NCBI RefSeq assembly: GCF_017874215.1
Contig: NZ_JAGGLB010000027.1
Span: 85,387-149,386, forward strand
Direction: 5' to 3'
From: Paenibacillus eucommiae
Lineage (GTDB): Bacteria; Bacillota; Bacilli; Paenibacillales; NBRC-103111
DNA: 64,000 nucleotides
Positions 50,795-60,982 of this stretch are shown piece after piece. A program made the position numbers and the translations under genes. The stretch's first letter is position 1, and each line of letters starts with the position of its first letter. Below the pieces are notes generated by a model, which saw only the letters and a program-made list of their open reading frames with translations, had not been told where the DNA came from and did no database searches.

Positions 50795-52852
50795 ATGAAT
50801 AAGGAAAAGCAACAATCCAAGGCGAATACCAGTATCATTGATACGAAGATGAGTAGAAGGAAGTTATTAAGTGCAGCTGGTACAGCTATGGTCGCAGGAG
50901 CATTTTTAGGTGGCGCCAAGGCATTTACCCGTCAAATTGATGATGTAGTGGATAGCGCAAATGGAAAGGCTGTAGGCAATTTAGAAGAACTTGGAAGAGA
51001 TTATCCAGGAATATTCGCAGAGTTTTCAGCAAAGTTGGCGGATATTGTAATCAATGTGAAGTCATTTGGTGCAACAGGTAATGGAGTAGCGGATGATACC
51101 CATGCAATCCGTGCTGCTATTGAAGCCATAAAAACCACAGGCGGTACTGTGTTTTTTCCAAGAGGCACCTATAGATGCAGGGCTATTGTAGTACCAGCCA
51201 ATATTACAATTATAGGGAATCATGCAGTTATTAAAGCTAAAGATGTATTTTATACAAAAACAACTAGCGCTGCATCTGTGAACGGTACAAGTGTTACTGT
51301 ACAGAATTCGTCTGGTGTAAATGTAGGCGATGTCATCTCTTTGAAAAGTGATGTAACGGATCTGATCGTTGTAACAGGCAAGACAGGGAATACGATTCAA
51401 ATAAAGCCTATGAGGATTTTTAAGGGAATTGCAGAGACACATACAGGATTTAAATATAACCATGCTTCCGGTTCGGATTTTATGGTGTTGCCTCAAATCT
51501 TTTGGGTTACTCAAGGATTAACGACAGATAGCGATAGTTTGGACAGTAACCCTAAAACAGGCGGAGTTGAAAACGTAACCTTTAGAGGGATAAAGTTCGT
51601 TGGGTCCAAGAACAGCCATGATTATAGCAAGTATACCATATATGATTTGATTGCGGGTGGAGCTATATTCTTTTATAGGACCACAAATTGCAATGTATCC
51701 GATTGTATATTTGAGGACACATATAGTACATCTGTTGTTTATTACGGGTGGAATACAAATTTTGAGTTTAGCTCTAACATATGCAGGAATGTGGGCTATG
51801 TCCTCCCGACTAGCGTATCACCACAAGAGCGGGATGGCACGAGCGGGATCACTCTGCATTGGGATCAGCGCTATGAAACGCAAACCAGTCCGCATGTTTC
51901 CGACTCGTATGTGATCGAGAACAATACGTTCAATCATTGCTGGAACGGCGGCGTATTTGCTTCTGCAACGAACAACGGATTGATCCTGAACAATGATGTC
52001 AACGACTTTGTTTCTCATGGTATATGTGTGTATGGCGGGGATTTGGGGATAGACAGCTCGGCCGTTATCGTTGCCAACAATACGATCAGGAACGGAAGAA
52101 ACACTGGCGATCCTCTAGGTTACGGCATCGGCATTTGGCTGTCGATTATTAGTAAAAGCTGCAGCGCGACTCATAACTTTATTGACAATTGTGAAAAAGG
52201 CATTGTGCTAAATGGGGTGAGTAATACCAATATAGCCAACAATATGGTTTCGAATTGTACGACCAGCTTTATCGAATTTACGCTTCGAAATGTGAGTGTG
52301 AACGTCAGCGACAACATTTTTCTACTGGAGTACGGGTACATAGACAGTAAAGCGGGATCGTGCATCGTTCTTTTAGACAGCTCGGAAAGCGCATACGACA
52401 ATGCCAATATTGTCATTCAAAGCAATCTATATTCCTTGTCTCCAAGCGCGTTCAAAGGTTCGTATGTTACACGTATAATTAAAAGCAACGATACGCTCTT
52501 TATGGACGAGAAGGGACAAGCGGCCGTTCCTTTTGTCTTGATCAGTGACGTGACCTCGGCCAAAAAACCGAAAATGATGCATTGCGATTTCACAGGCATG
52601 GCCGGCAGCGGAGTTGCCGCAGGTCAGGCGTGGCTGTTGAATTGTCTGGAGACAGACGGGACGGTAAGGACGGTTTTGGATACAGTGGTTATGACGTACA
52701 ATGACAAGGAAGTGGCCGTTGTGAGCAGCGGTGCCACGGGTGCCCGTCCGACAGGCGTGCCGGTAGGCTATTCTTATTTCGATACGACCTTGGACAAACC
52801 TGTCTGGTGGAGCGGAGCGAATTGGAAGGATAGCTCTGGTGCTATCGTGTAA
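50795..52852 (+). CDS. Right-handed beta-helix (pectate-lyase superfamily) protein with Tat signal, paralog 1
   Basis: A 685-residue protein. A twin-arginine signal lies at residues 19-45 (MSRRKLLSAAGTAM, Arg21-Arg22) after an 18-residue leader, so the folded enzyme is exported by the Tat system. The body starts with VKSFGATGNGVADDTHAIRAAI, the standard opening of the pectate_lyase_3 domain, and continues as parallel beta-helix with repeated NCxV, NTF and NNxI turns (residues ~95-560). The C-terminal ~70 residues end in RPTGVPVGYSYFDTTL, KPVWWSGANW, a motif common at the end of phage tail-fibre proteins. Probably a polysaccharide lyase or hydrolase; catalytic residues were not identified. First of three tandem paralogs. 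Confidence 0.88.
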   Translation: MNKEKQQSKANTSIIDTKMSRRKLLSAAGTAMVAGAFLGGAKAFTRQIDDVVDSANGKAVGNLEELGRDYPGIFAEFSAKLADIVINVKSFGATGNGVADDTHAIRAAIEAIKTTGGTVFFPRGTYRCRAIVVPANITIIGNHAVIKAKDVFYTKTTSAASVNGTSVTVQNSSGVNVGDVISLKSDVTDLIVVTGKTGNTIQIKPMRIFKGIAETHTGFKYNHASGSDFMVLPQIFWVTQGLTTDSDSLDSNPKTGGVENVTFRGIKFVGSKNSHDYSKYTIYDLIAGGAIFFYRTTNCNVSDCIFEDTYSTSVVYYGWNTNFEFSSNICRNVGYVLPTSVSPQERDGTSGITLHWDQRYETQTSPHVSDSYVIENNTFNHCWNGGVFASATNNGLILNNDVNDFVSHGICVYGGDLGIDSSAVIVANNTIRNGRNTGDPLGYGIGIWLSIISKSCSATHNFIDNCEKGIVLNGVSNTNIANNMVSNCTTSFIEFTLRNVSVNVSDNIFLLEYGYIDSKAGSCIVLLDSSESAYDNANIVIQSNLYSLSPSAFKGSYVTRIIKSNDTLFMDEKGQAAVPFVLISDVTSAKKPKMMHCDFTGMAGSGVAAGQAWLLNCLETDGTVRTVLDTVVMTYNDKEVAVVSSGATGARPTGVPVGYSYFDTTLDKPVWWSGANWKDSSGAIV

Positions 52853-52887
52853 TCGTATTCTTTAAAAGATAAAAGGAGCTAAAGGAC

Positions 52888-54738
52888 ATGTCTAAGGAAA
52901 GGCAACAATCCGTGGCGGATCATGCAGCAAATGTGAAGTCATTTGGTGCAACCGGTGATGGAGTAGCGGATGATACCCATGCAATCCGGGCTGCTATAGA
53001 ATCCATAAGAGCCACAGGAGGTACATTGTTTTTTCCAAGAGGTACCTATAGATGCAGGGCTATTGTAGTACCATCCAATATTACTATTACAGGGAATCAT
53101 GCAGTTATTAAAGCCAAAGATGTTTTTTACACAAAAACAACTAGCGCTGTATCTGTGAACGGTACAAGTGTAACTGTACAGAACCCGAATGGTGTACATG
53201 TAGGCGATGTTATCTCTTTAAAAAGTAATGAATCGGAGTTGTTGGTTGTAACAGGCAAAACAGGGAATACGATTCAAATAAAGCCTATGAGGATTTTCAA
53301 GGGAATTGCAGAGACACATACAGGATTTAAATATGACCATGCTTCCGGCTCAGATTTTGTTGTATTCTCTCAAATCTTTTGGGTTACTCAAGGGTTAACG
53401 ACAGATAGCGATCATTCGGACAATATCCCCAAAACAGGCGGAGTTGAAAACGTAACCTTTAAAGGGATAACGTTCGTTGGGTCCAAGAACAGCCATGATT
53501 ATAGCAAGTATTCCGTATATGATTTGGTTGCGAGTGGAGTTATACACTTTTATAGGAGCACAAATTGTAATGTATCCAATTGTATATTTGAGGATACGTA
53601 CAGTACAACTGTTGTATATTACGGGTGGAATACAAATTTCGAGTTTAGCTCTAATACATGCAGGAATGTGGGTTATGTCCTCCCGACTAGCGTATCGCCG
53701 CAAGAGCGGGACGGCACAAGCGGAATCACTCTGCATTGGGATATGCGCTATGGTACGCTAAACAGTCCGCATGTTTCCGACTCGTATGTGATCGAGAACA
53801 ATACATTCAATCATTGCTGGAACGGCGGCGTATTTGCTTCTGCAACGAACAACGGGTCGATTCTGAACAATGATGTCGACGAGTTTGTTTCTCATGGTAT
53901 GTGTGTGTATGGCGGGGATTTGGGGATAGGCAGCTCGGCCGTTATCGTAGCCAACAATACGATCAGGAACGGAAGAAACGTTGGCGAACCGCTCGGTTAC
54001 GGCATGGGCATTTGGCTGTCGATTATTAGTAAAAGCTGCAGTGCAGCTCATAACTTTGTTGACAATTGTGAAAAAGGCATCGTTCTAAATGGAGTTAGGA
54101 ATACAAATATTTCCAATAATATCGTTTCGAATTGTACGACCAGCTTTATTGAATTTACGCTTTCAAATAGGAACGTGAACGTCTGTGACAACATTTTTCT
54201 ACTGGAGAACGGGTACACAGACAGTAAAGAGGGATCCTGCGTCATTCTTTTAGACAGCTCGGAAAGCATAAACGATAATGCCAACGTTGTCATTCAAAGC
54301 AATCTTTATTCCTGCTCCAGCTCCTTCAAGGGCTCGTATATTACACGTGTAATTGAAGGCAATGACACTCTTTTTATGAATGAAAGAGGGCAGGCGTTTG
54401 TTCCTTTTGCCTCGATCAGCGACGAGATTTCAGCCAAAAAACCGAAAATGATGCATTGCGATTTCACGGGCATGGCCGGCAGCGGAGTTGCCGCAGGTCA
54501 GGCGTGGCTGCTGCATTGTCTGGAGGCAGACGGGATGGTAAGGACGTTTATGGATACAGCTTTAGATACAGCGGCTATAACGTACAATGACAAGGAAGCA
54601 GCCGTTGTGAGCAGCGGGAGCACAGGAGCCCGCCCGACAGGTGTGCCGGTTGGCTATTTTTATTTCGATACGACCTTGAGCAAGCCTGTCTGGTGGAGTG
54701 GAGCGAATTGGAGCGATAGCTCTGGCGCTGCTGTGTAA
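52888..54738 (+). CDS. Beta-helix protein, paralog 2, without export signal
   Basis: A 616-residue paralog of the previous gene and very similar along the entire beta-helix and C-terminal motif, but its N-terminus is only MSKERQQSVADHAAN before the VKSFGATGDGVADD opening. The Tat signal and about 65 residues present in paralog 1 are absent. No other signal peptide is visible, so the protein should stay in the cytoplasm unless it leaves by another route. The ribosome site AAAGGAGCT and spacing are conserved with both neighbours. Short intergenic gaps (35 bases) put all three paralogs in one operon. Confidence 0.88.
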   Translation: MSKERQQSVADHAANVKSFGATGDGVADDTHAIRAAIESIRATGGTLFFPRGTYRCRAIVVPSNITITGNHAVIKAKDVFYTKTTSAVSVNGTSVTVQNPNGVHVGDVISLKSNESELLVVTGKTGNTIQIKPMRIFKGIAETHTGFKYDHASGSDFVVFSQIFWVTQGLTTDSDHSDNIPKTGGVENVTFKGITFVGSKNSHDYSKYSVYDLVASGVIHFYRSTNCNVSNCIFEDTYSTTVVYYGWNTNFEFSSNTCRNVGYVLPTSVSPQERDGTSGITLHWDMRYGTLNSPHVSDSYVIENNTFNHCWNGGVFASATNNGSILNNDVDEFVSHGMCVYGGDLGIGSSAVIVANNTIRNGRNVGEPLGYGMGIWLSIISKSCSAAHNFVDNCEKGIVLNGVRNTNISNNIVSNCTTSFIEFTLSNRNVNVCDNIFLLENGYTDSKEGSCVILLDSSESINDNANVVIQSNLYSCSSSFKGSYITRVIEGNDTLFMNERGQAFVPFASISDEISAKKPKMMHCDFTGMAGSGVAAGQAWLLHCLEADGMVRTFMDTALDTAAITYNDKEAAVVSSGSTGARPTGVPVGYFYFDTTLSKPVWWSGANWSDSSGAAV

Positions 54739-54773
54739 TCGTATTCTTTTTCAGGTAAAAGGAGCTAAAGGGC

Positions 54774-56705
54774 ATGTCTAAGGAAAAGCAAGAATCCGTG
54801 GCGAATAATGGGAAAGCTGCAGGCATTCAGAAAAATGTGGAGAGTATGCAAGGATATGCTCAAGAGCTTTCGGCAACGCTGACGGATCATGCAGCAAATG
54901 TCAAGTCATTTGGTGCAGCCGGTGATGGCGTAGCGGATGATACCCATTCTGTCCGGGCTGCTATAGAATCCATAAGAGCTACAGGTGGCACTGTGTTTTT
55001 TCCAAGAGGCACCTATAGATGCAGGGCTATTGTAGTACCGGCCAATATTACGATTATAGGGAATCATGCAGTTATTAAAGCCAAAGATGTATGTTATACA
55101 AAAACAACTAGTGCTGTATCTGTGAAAGGTACAAGTGTAACTGTACAGAATCCGAATGGTATACATGTAGGCGATGTTATTTCTGTAAAAAGTAATGAAT
55201 TGGAGTTATTGGTTGTTACAGGAAAGACAGAGAATACGCTTCAAATAAAGCCTATGAGGATTTTCAAGGAAATCGGAGGGACACATACAGGTTTTAAATA
55301 TGACCATGCTTCCGGCTCCGATTTTATTGTGTTGTCTCAAATCTTTTGGGTTACACAAGGATTAACGACAGATAGCGATGTTTTGGACAGTATCCCCAAA
55401 ACAGGTGGAGTTGAGAACGTAACCTTTAAAGGGATAACGTTCGTTGGGTCCAAAAACAGCCATGATTATAGCAAGTTTACCGTATATGAATTGGTTGCGA
55501 GTGGAGCTATATTCTTTTATAGAACGACAAATTGTAATGTATCCGATTGTATATTTGAGGATACGTACAGTACTACTGTTGTTTATTACGGGTGGAATAC
55601 AAATTTTGAGTTTAGCTCTAATACATGCAGGAATGTGGGCTATGTCATCCCGACTCACGTATCACCTCAAGAGCGGGACAGTACAAGCGGGATCACTCTG
55701 CATTGGGATATGCGCTATGACACGCAAACAAGTCCGCATGTTTCCGACTCGTATGTGATCGAGAACAATACATTCAATCATTGCTGGAACGGTGGCGTAT
55801 TTGCTTCTGCAACGAACAACGGATCGATCCTGAACAATGATGTCAACGGCTTTGTTTCTCACGGTATTTGTGTGTATGGCGGGGATTTGGGGATAGACAG
55901 CTCGGCTGTTATCGTTGCCAACAATACGATCAGGAACGGAAGAAACGTTGGCGAACCGCTCGGTTACGGCATGGGCATTTGGCTGTCGATTATTAGTAAA
56001 AGCTGCAGTGCGGCTCATAACTTTGTTGACAATTGTGAAAAAGGCATCGTTCTAAATGGAGTTAGGAATACAAATATTTCCAATAATATCGTTTCGAATT
56101 GTACGACCAGCTTTATTGAATTTACGCTTTCAAATAGGAACGTGAACGTCTGTGACAACATTTTTCTACTGGAGAACGGGTACACAGACAGTAAAGAGGG
56201 ATCCTGCGTCATTCTTTTAGACAGCTCGGAAAGCGTAAACGATAATGCCAACGTTGTCATTCAAAGCAATCTTTATTCCTGCTCCAGCTCATTCAAGGGC
56301 TCGTATATTACGCGTGTAATTGAAGGCAACGACACTCTTTTTATGAATGAAAGAGGGCAGGCGTTTGTCCCTTTTGCCTCGATCAGCGACGAGATTTCGG
56401 CCAAAAAACCGAAAATGATGTATTGCGATTTCACGGGCATGGCCGGCAGCGGAGTTGCCGCAGGTCAGGCGTGGCTGCTGAATTGTCTGGAGGCAGACGG
56501 GATGGTAAGGACGGTTATGGATACAGCTTTGGATACAGCGGCTATAGCGTACAATGACAAGGAAGCGGCCGTTGTGAGCAGCGGAAGCACGGGAGCCCGC
56601 CCAACAGGTGTGCCGGTCGGTTATTTTTATTTCGATACGACCTTGAGCAAGCCTATCTGGTGGAGCGGAGCGAATTGGAGCGATAGCTCCGGCGCTGCCG
56701 TGTAA
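54774..56705 (+). CDS. Beta-helix protein, paralog 3, without export signal
   Basis: A 643-residue third copy. The N-terminus (MSKEKQESVANNGKAAG..., then a short helical segment NVESMQGYAQELSATLTDH) is longer than in paralog 2 but also lacks a signal peptide. From about residue 430 to the end it is almost identical to paralog 2 (only a few changes), while paralog 1 differs more, which points to gene conversion or a later duplication of the last two. The beta-helix opening VKSFGAAGDGVADD and the tail motif RPTGVPVGYFYFDTTL are intact. Confidence 0.88.
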   Translation: MSKEKQESVANNGKAAGIQKNVESMQGYAQELSATLTDHAANVKSFGAAGDGVADDTHSVRAAIESIRATGGTVFFPRGTYRCRAIVVPANITIIGNHAVIKAKDVCYTKTTSAVSVKGTSVTVQNPNGIHVGDVISVKSNELELLVVTGKTENTLQIKPMRIFKEIGGTHTGFKYDHASGSDFIVLSQIFWVTQGLTTDSDVLDSIPKTGGVENVTFKGITFVGSKNSHDYSKFTVYELVASGAIFFYRTTNCNVSDCIFEDTYSTTVVYYGWNTNFEFSSNTCRNVGYVIPTHVSPQERDSTSGITLHWDMRYDTQTSPHVSDSYVIENNTFNHCWNGGVFASATNNGSILNNDVNGFVSHGICVYGGDLGIDSSAVIVANNTIRNGRNVGEPLGYGMGIWLSIISKSCSAAHNFVDNCEKGIVLNGVRNTNISNNIVSNCTTSFIEFTLSNRNVNVCDNIFLLENGYTDSKEGSCVILLDSSESVNDNANVVIQSNLYSCSSSFKGSYITRVIEGNDTLFMNERGQAFVPFASISDEISAKKPKMMYCDFTGMAGSGVAAGQAWLLNCLEADGMVRTVMDTALDTAAIAYNDKEAAVVSSGSTGARPTGVPVGYFYFDTTLSKPIWWSGANWSDSSGAAV

Positions 56706-56748
56706 TCATTGTCCTTTTATTACAGTTTTGATTACTAGGAGGATTCTT

Positions 56749-59421
56749 ATGCTTGACCTATTCCGGAGTAACCAAGGACAAAAGGCGCTTGAATATGCTC
56801 ATTTCCCAACACCGATGCAAGCGATCGTGTGGCGGAATTGGGGCATGGTGCCGGTCGAACGAATCGCGAAGCTGCTGCAGACCGGGCCAGCTCAGGTGGT
56901 CGAGCTTGCTGAAGGGATGGGCTTGACCGCATCCCCGGAGGTGGACCCGTTATGGCTGTCACGCGGTTATATTACCCTTATCCGTGCTAACTGGCATTTG
57001 CTCACGTATGAGCAGCTGCTTGTGCTGCTGGATTGGACGGACGATCAGCTTGCATTCGCCCTGAAGGAAGACGATTTCCTTTGGATCAAGCTGGGATCGC
57101 TGAAGCCGGCGAGAGAGGCCGTCTATTATCGGCCGCTAACCAGTGAAGAAAAGGAACAGACGGAACAGCTTCGGCGGGAGATCGCCTGGCATTTTCCCGA
57201 GGATGCTTATCCGGTTCTGGAGCAACCCTTCGACTTTCTGAAGCAATTTGCGGCAGGTGAGAATTCCGATAGAAAGATTTTTGCAATGGATAGCGCAAAA
57301 GCCATGGCCGAAGGTGATGAGGCTAGTGTACGGCTGGACTCTGGCTGGTGCGTACGTTATCCGGCAGGCAGCAAGCATGTACGGGCTTTCGCCGATCGTT
57401 TCATACAGCGCATGAAACAGCGGTGGGGGATCGAAATGACCGCTAGCGAGCTTGATCCGGAAAAGGCGGATGATGGTACGGAACCCAATACGGTTCAACT
57501 TGTCATCAAGACGAATGACAGCTTGCTTTCGGAAAGCCATGCGATCGGGGTGTCTGCCCACGCCGTGACGATTCAGGCGGTAGATGAACCAGGCCTGCTT
57601 AGGGGCTTGCAGTGGATAACCAAGTGCATGGAAGGGCGCGGAGGACCACTGCTCGAGCGAGGGCACACGCAGCGTAAGACGAAGATGGATCTGCGCTTTA
57701 TTTATTCTTATTTTGCGGTGTTCGGTGACCCGTTGATCGATCCGGAGGTAGATCCGTATCCGGACGCCTTGTTGGAATCGTTGTCCGAGCTTGGGGTGAA
57801 TGGCGTATGGCTGCATGCAGTTCTGTATAACTTGATTCCTTGGGATGCAGCACCCGAGCTGTCAGTCCATTGGGAAAAGCGGCTGGACGGCCTGCGCAGA
57901 CTAACCGAGCGTGCGGCCGAGTACGGCATCGGCGTCTATCTGTATTTCAACGAACCGCGCGAGATGCCACTTTCTTTCTTCAAGCGTTACCCACAGTGGA
58001 AGGGGCATTCTCATGATGGTATACACGCCGTACTTTGCACATCGCATCCCGACATTCAGCACTATCTCCGCAGCGCCACCGCGAGGTTATTCACCGAGGT
58101 TCCAGAGCTGGCGGGATTGTTTACCATTACGAAATCGGAAAACGTAACCCACTGTTACTCGCATGCGGAGCGTGAAACGACGACATGCGACCGCTGCCGC
58201 GAAAGGGAGCCGATGGAGGTCGTCACCGAGTTGAATCGCTGCATCGCCGAGGGGGCATTCAGCGCTAAGCCGGACGCGAAGCTGATATGCTACACCTGGG
58301 CTTGGACCAAATTCGAGAGAGAAACGCTTATCGAGGGCATTCGCAATCTTCCGGATGGCATGCGTGTTATGTGCGTAAGTGAAGAGCTGATGCCGACACA
58401 TGTGGCGGATACGGAAGGCAGCGTGCGGGATTACTCGATTTCCATCGTCGGCCCGGGGGAAAGATCGCAAATCAGCTGGGAAGCGGCAGCGGAGCGCGGA
58501 CTTCAGACGGTCGCGAAGGTGCAATTCAACAATTCGTGGGAATGCTCTGCCGTTCCTTACTTGCCCGTATTGGATTTGATCGAGGAGCATCTGAAGCGTT
58601 TGCTGGAGTCTGGCGTTACGGGGCTGATGTTAAGCTGGACGCTGGGAGGGTACCCGTCTCCCAACCTCGAACTGGCTTCCGAATATTACTGGGAAACGTC
58701 CACTCTCGATTCAATGGGTCCGAACGACACTATAGGATTTGCACCTTCCGCCAAAACGGAGCTGCTCAAGCGTAAATTCGGCGATGCGGCAGAGCCGGTC
58801 GAAAGGGCGATCTATCAATTGAGCGAAGCCTTTCGGCAGTTTCCTTTTCATATCACAACGATCTATGCAGGACCGCAAAATTCGGGACCGGTCAATTTAC
58901 TCTACCTTTCACCGACGGGGTTCAAAGCTACGATGGTAGGCTTTCCTTACGACGACCTGAATACCTGGAGAAGCATCTATACGGCCGAGCGGTTCGAGAA
59001 GCAGTTTCATCTACTGGCACAACAGTGGAAGGAGGGTTTGGACTTACTGGTGGAGGCGGAGATATCCGTGTCGCCTGGAAGCCAGAAAGCGTATACGGAG
59101 CTTCTCCATATGGCAATGGGCGCTTATTATCATTTTCACAGTACCGCTAATCAAGTGTCATTCGTAAGGGTTAGGGATCTATGGCTTCAGGAGCAGGACG
59201 AAAAGACGCAGCATAAGCTGCGGAGCCGTCTGGCAGATCTTGTAGAGGAAGAACTGGAAGTGGCCAAATCGTTATATACGCTCGTAAGCAGAGACTCGCG
59301 TATCGGCTACGAAGCATCGAACCACTATTATTACAGGCGCCAGGATATTCAGGAGAAAGTGCTTAATTGTCTGCATATCAAGAGGCAGCTTGCAGAAGAA
59401 TCGTCGGAGATTTATGTTTAA
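56749..59421 (+). CDS. GH20-like glycosidase-family protein
   Basis: An 890-residue cytoplasmic protein. Residues ~200-300 resemble the small alpha/beta domain (GH20b type) in front of hexosaminidase and related barrels: VQLVIKTNDSLL, then LRGLQWITKCM. Residues ~310-620 look like a TIM barrel (KMDLRFIYSYFAVF, LSELGVNGVWLHAVLY, AAEYGIGVYLYFNEPREMP, GVTGLMLSWTLGGYPS). The last 250 residues are helical. A Cys-containing loop (ETTTCDRCRER) sits in the barrel, possibly a zinc site. The start is ATG 56749 behind AGGAGG; the frame extends seven codons upstream. Related large proteins are found in Paenibacillus glycan loci, but activity is not established. Confidence 0.72.
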   Translation: MLDLFRSNQGQKALEYAHFPTPMQAIVWRNWGMVPVERIAKLLQTGPAQVVELAEGMGLTASPEVDPLWLSRGYITLIRANWHLLTYEQLLVLLDWTDDQLAFALKEDDFLWIKLGSLKPAREAVYYRPLTSEEKEQTEQLRREIAWHFPEDAYPVLEQPFDFLKQFAAGENSDRKIFAMDSAKAMAEGDEASVRLDSGWCVRYPAGSKHVRAFADRFIQRMKQRWGIEMTASELDPEKADDGTEPNTVQLVIKTNDSLLSESHAIGVSAHAVTIQAVDEPGLLRGLQWITKCMEGRGGPLLERGHTQRKTKMDLRFIYSYFAVFGDPLIDPEVDPYPDALLESLSELGVNGVWLHAVLYNLIPWDAAPELSVHWEKRLDGLRRLTERAAEYGIGVYLYFNEPREMPLSFFKRYPQWKGHSHDGIHAVLCTSHPDIQHYLRSATARLFTEVPELAGLFTITKSENVTHCYSHAERETTTCDRCREREPMEVVTELNRCIAEGAFSAKPDAKLICYTWAWTKFERETLIEGIRNLPDGMRVMCVSEELMPTHVADTEGSVRDYSISIVGPGERSQISWEAAAERGLQTVAKVQFNNSWECSAVPYLPVLDLIEEHLKRLLESGVTGLMLSWTLGGYPSPNLELASEYYWETSTLDSMGPNDTIGFAPSAKTELLKRKFGDAAEPVERAIYQLSEAFRQFPFHITTIYAGPQNSGPVNLLYLSPTGFKATMVGFPYDDLNTWRSIYTAERFEKQFHLLAQQWKEGLDLLVEAEISVSPGSQKAYTELLHMAMGAYYHFHSTANQVSFVRVRDLWLQEQDEKTQHKLRSRLADLVEEELEVAKSLYTLVSRDSRIGYEASNHYYYRRQDIQEKVLNCLHIKRQLAEESSEIYV

Positions 59422-59468
59422 GGGCTTTAACATCTAGTGTGAAACTCGTCAAGAAGGAGAGTCAGACC

Positions 59469-60899
59469 ATGACTGACGCCATATGGATCGGAAACCGCCG
59501 TGAGTTGTTCTGGGACGAATATTTGATTGAGAAGGGAAAGACGACTGCAGTCCGGCAGCTGAACAAGCTTCAGCCGAAGGAAGTCGCGATCCATCACAAC
59601 GCTCCATGGGAAGGCGACGGATGTAACTATCATTGCATCGTGAAGGACGATGGCTTGTATCGGATGTATTATCTGGGCTGGGAGATGCTGGATCCGGATG
59701 TAACGCGGCATGATCTGGAGGAGATCGCCGTATGCTATGCGGAGAGCGAGAACGGCAAGGATTGGATCAAGCCGAACTTGGGCATCTGCGAATACGGGGG
59801 CTTTTGGGACAACAATATCATTCTCGATTCGAATACGGCCAAGTTTGACAACTTTTATGTGTTCAAGGATTCGAAGCCCGACTGCCCCGGGGAGGAACGC
59901 TATAAAGCGACTGCGATAGACTGGAATGACAATTATTTATGGTGCTACACCAGCTCTGACGGGATAAAATTCCAAAAATCGTGGCGGATGACGAATCAGG
60001 GCAAGTTCGATTCGCTGAACGTTGCATTCTGGGATGGCCTGGCAAAAAAGTACAGATGCTATATTCGCGATTTTCATGATATTCCGGGCAATGACTGGAA
60101 CGCAGGCATCCGGGACATCCGCTGGATGGAATCAGACGATTTTAGACAATGGACGAAGCCGGAGCGGCTTTATTTTGGTGAGGGCGAGGACTACCCGCTC
60201 TATACGAATGCCGTTCAGCCGTATGATCGGGCTCCGCATCTCTTGGTCGGCTTTCCTTCCCGCTATGTGGAAAAGAAAGCGTGGACGCCGAATTTTGACG
60301 ATTTTGCCGGAGCGCAAAGCCGTGAAAAAAGGATGTGCGTGCATCCGCGATACGGACTGACCATTACGGATTGCCTATTCATGAGTTCCCGCGACGGGCG
60401 CAGTTGGAATCGCTGGGACGAGGCGTTTATGACACCGGGATTGGAGCATTTGTACAACTGGGTGTACGGTGATTGCTTTCCTGCTGTCGGAATGATCGAG
60501 ACCGTAAACGATCTTCCCTATGCTCCAAATGAGCTTTCCATGTATGCTAAAGAAGGACATTGGTCGCAGCAACCAGCGAAATTGAGGCGCTATACGATAA
60601 GGATAGACGGGTTTGTGTCATACAGAGCGACGTATAAGCCTTGTCAAATAACGACCAAGCCGTTCCTCTATGAAGGCGGCCGGCTGTCGGTCAACTTCGC
60701 TACTTCTGCAAGAGGTTATATGAAAGTTAAGCTTGTTTCGGGGGAGCGGACGTTAAACTCAATCGAGTTGTTTGGAGACTCTCTTGACAAGACGGTTGTT
60801 TTTACCGATGGAGACCCTTCTTCCTTATCAGGAAAACCGGTCACGATGGAAATAACGATGAGCGATGCGGAGCTTTATTCTTTCCAATTTAATGAATAG
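59469..60899 (+). CDS. Propeller-fold glycoside hydrolase-like protein, paralog 2
   Basis: A 476-residue cytoplasmic protein homologous to the one at 46266-47636. It begins TDAIWIGNRRELFWDEYLIEK and has the blades DDGLYRMYYLGWEM, CYAESENGKDWIKPN, SSDGIKFQKSW and SRDGRSWNRW. The central region FDSLNVAFWDGLAKKYRCY matches its paralog closely. ATG 59469 follows AAGGAGAG; the upstream open frame overlaps the GH20-like gene and has no ribosome site. Lying 47 bases after that gene, the two are probably co-translated and act on the same glycan. Substrate and catalytic residues unknown. Confidence 0.75.
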   Translation: MTDAIWIGNRRELFWDEYLIEKGKTTAVRQLNKLQPKEVAIHHNAPWEGDGCNYHCIVKDDGLYRMYYLGWEMLDPDVTRHDLEEIAVCYAESENGKDWIKPNLGICEYGGFWDNNIILDSNTAKFDNFYVFKDSKPDCPGEERYKATAIDWNDNYLWCYTSSDGIKFQKSWRMTNQGKFDSLNVAFWDGLAKKYRCYIRDFHDIPGNDWNAGIRDIRWMESDDFRQWTKPERLYFGEGEDYPLYTNAVQPYDRAPHLLVGFPSRYVEKKAWTPNFDDFAGAQSREKRMCVHPRYGLTITDCLFMSSRDGRSWNRWDEAFMTPGLEHLYNWVYGDCFPAVGMIETVNDLPYAPNELSMYAKEGHWSQQPAKLRRYTIRIDGFVSYRATYKPCQITTKPFLYEGGRLSVNFATSARGYMKVKLVSGERTLNSIELFGDSLDKTVVFTDGDPSSLSGKPVTMEITMSDAELYSFQFNE

Positions 60900-60982
60900 G
60901 TGAGGCCGGAATGTGGTTAATTACTCACTCGCAAACTAACATTTGGTTAGACCATATTATCATTTTATAATCAGGAGGGGTT

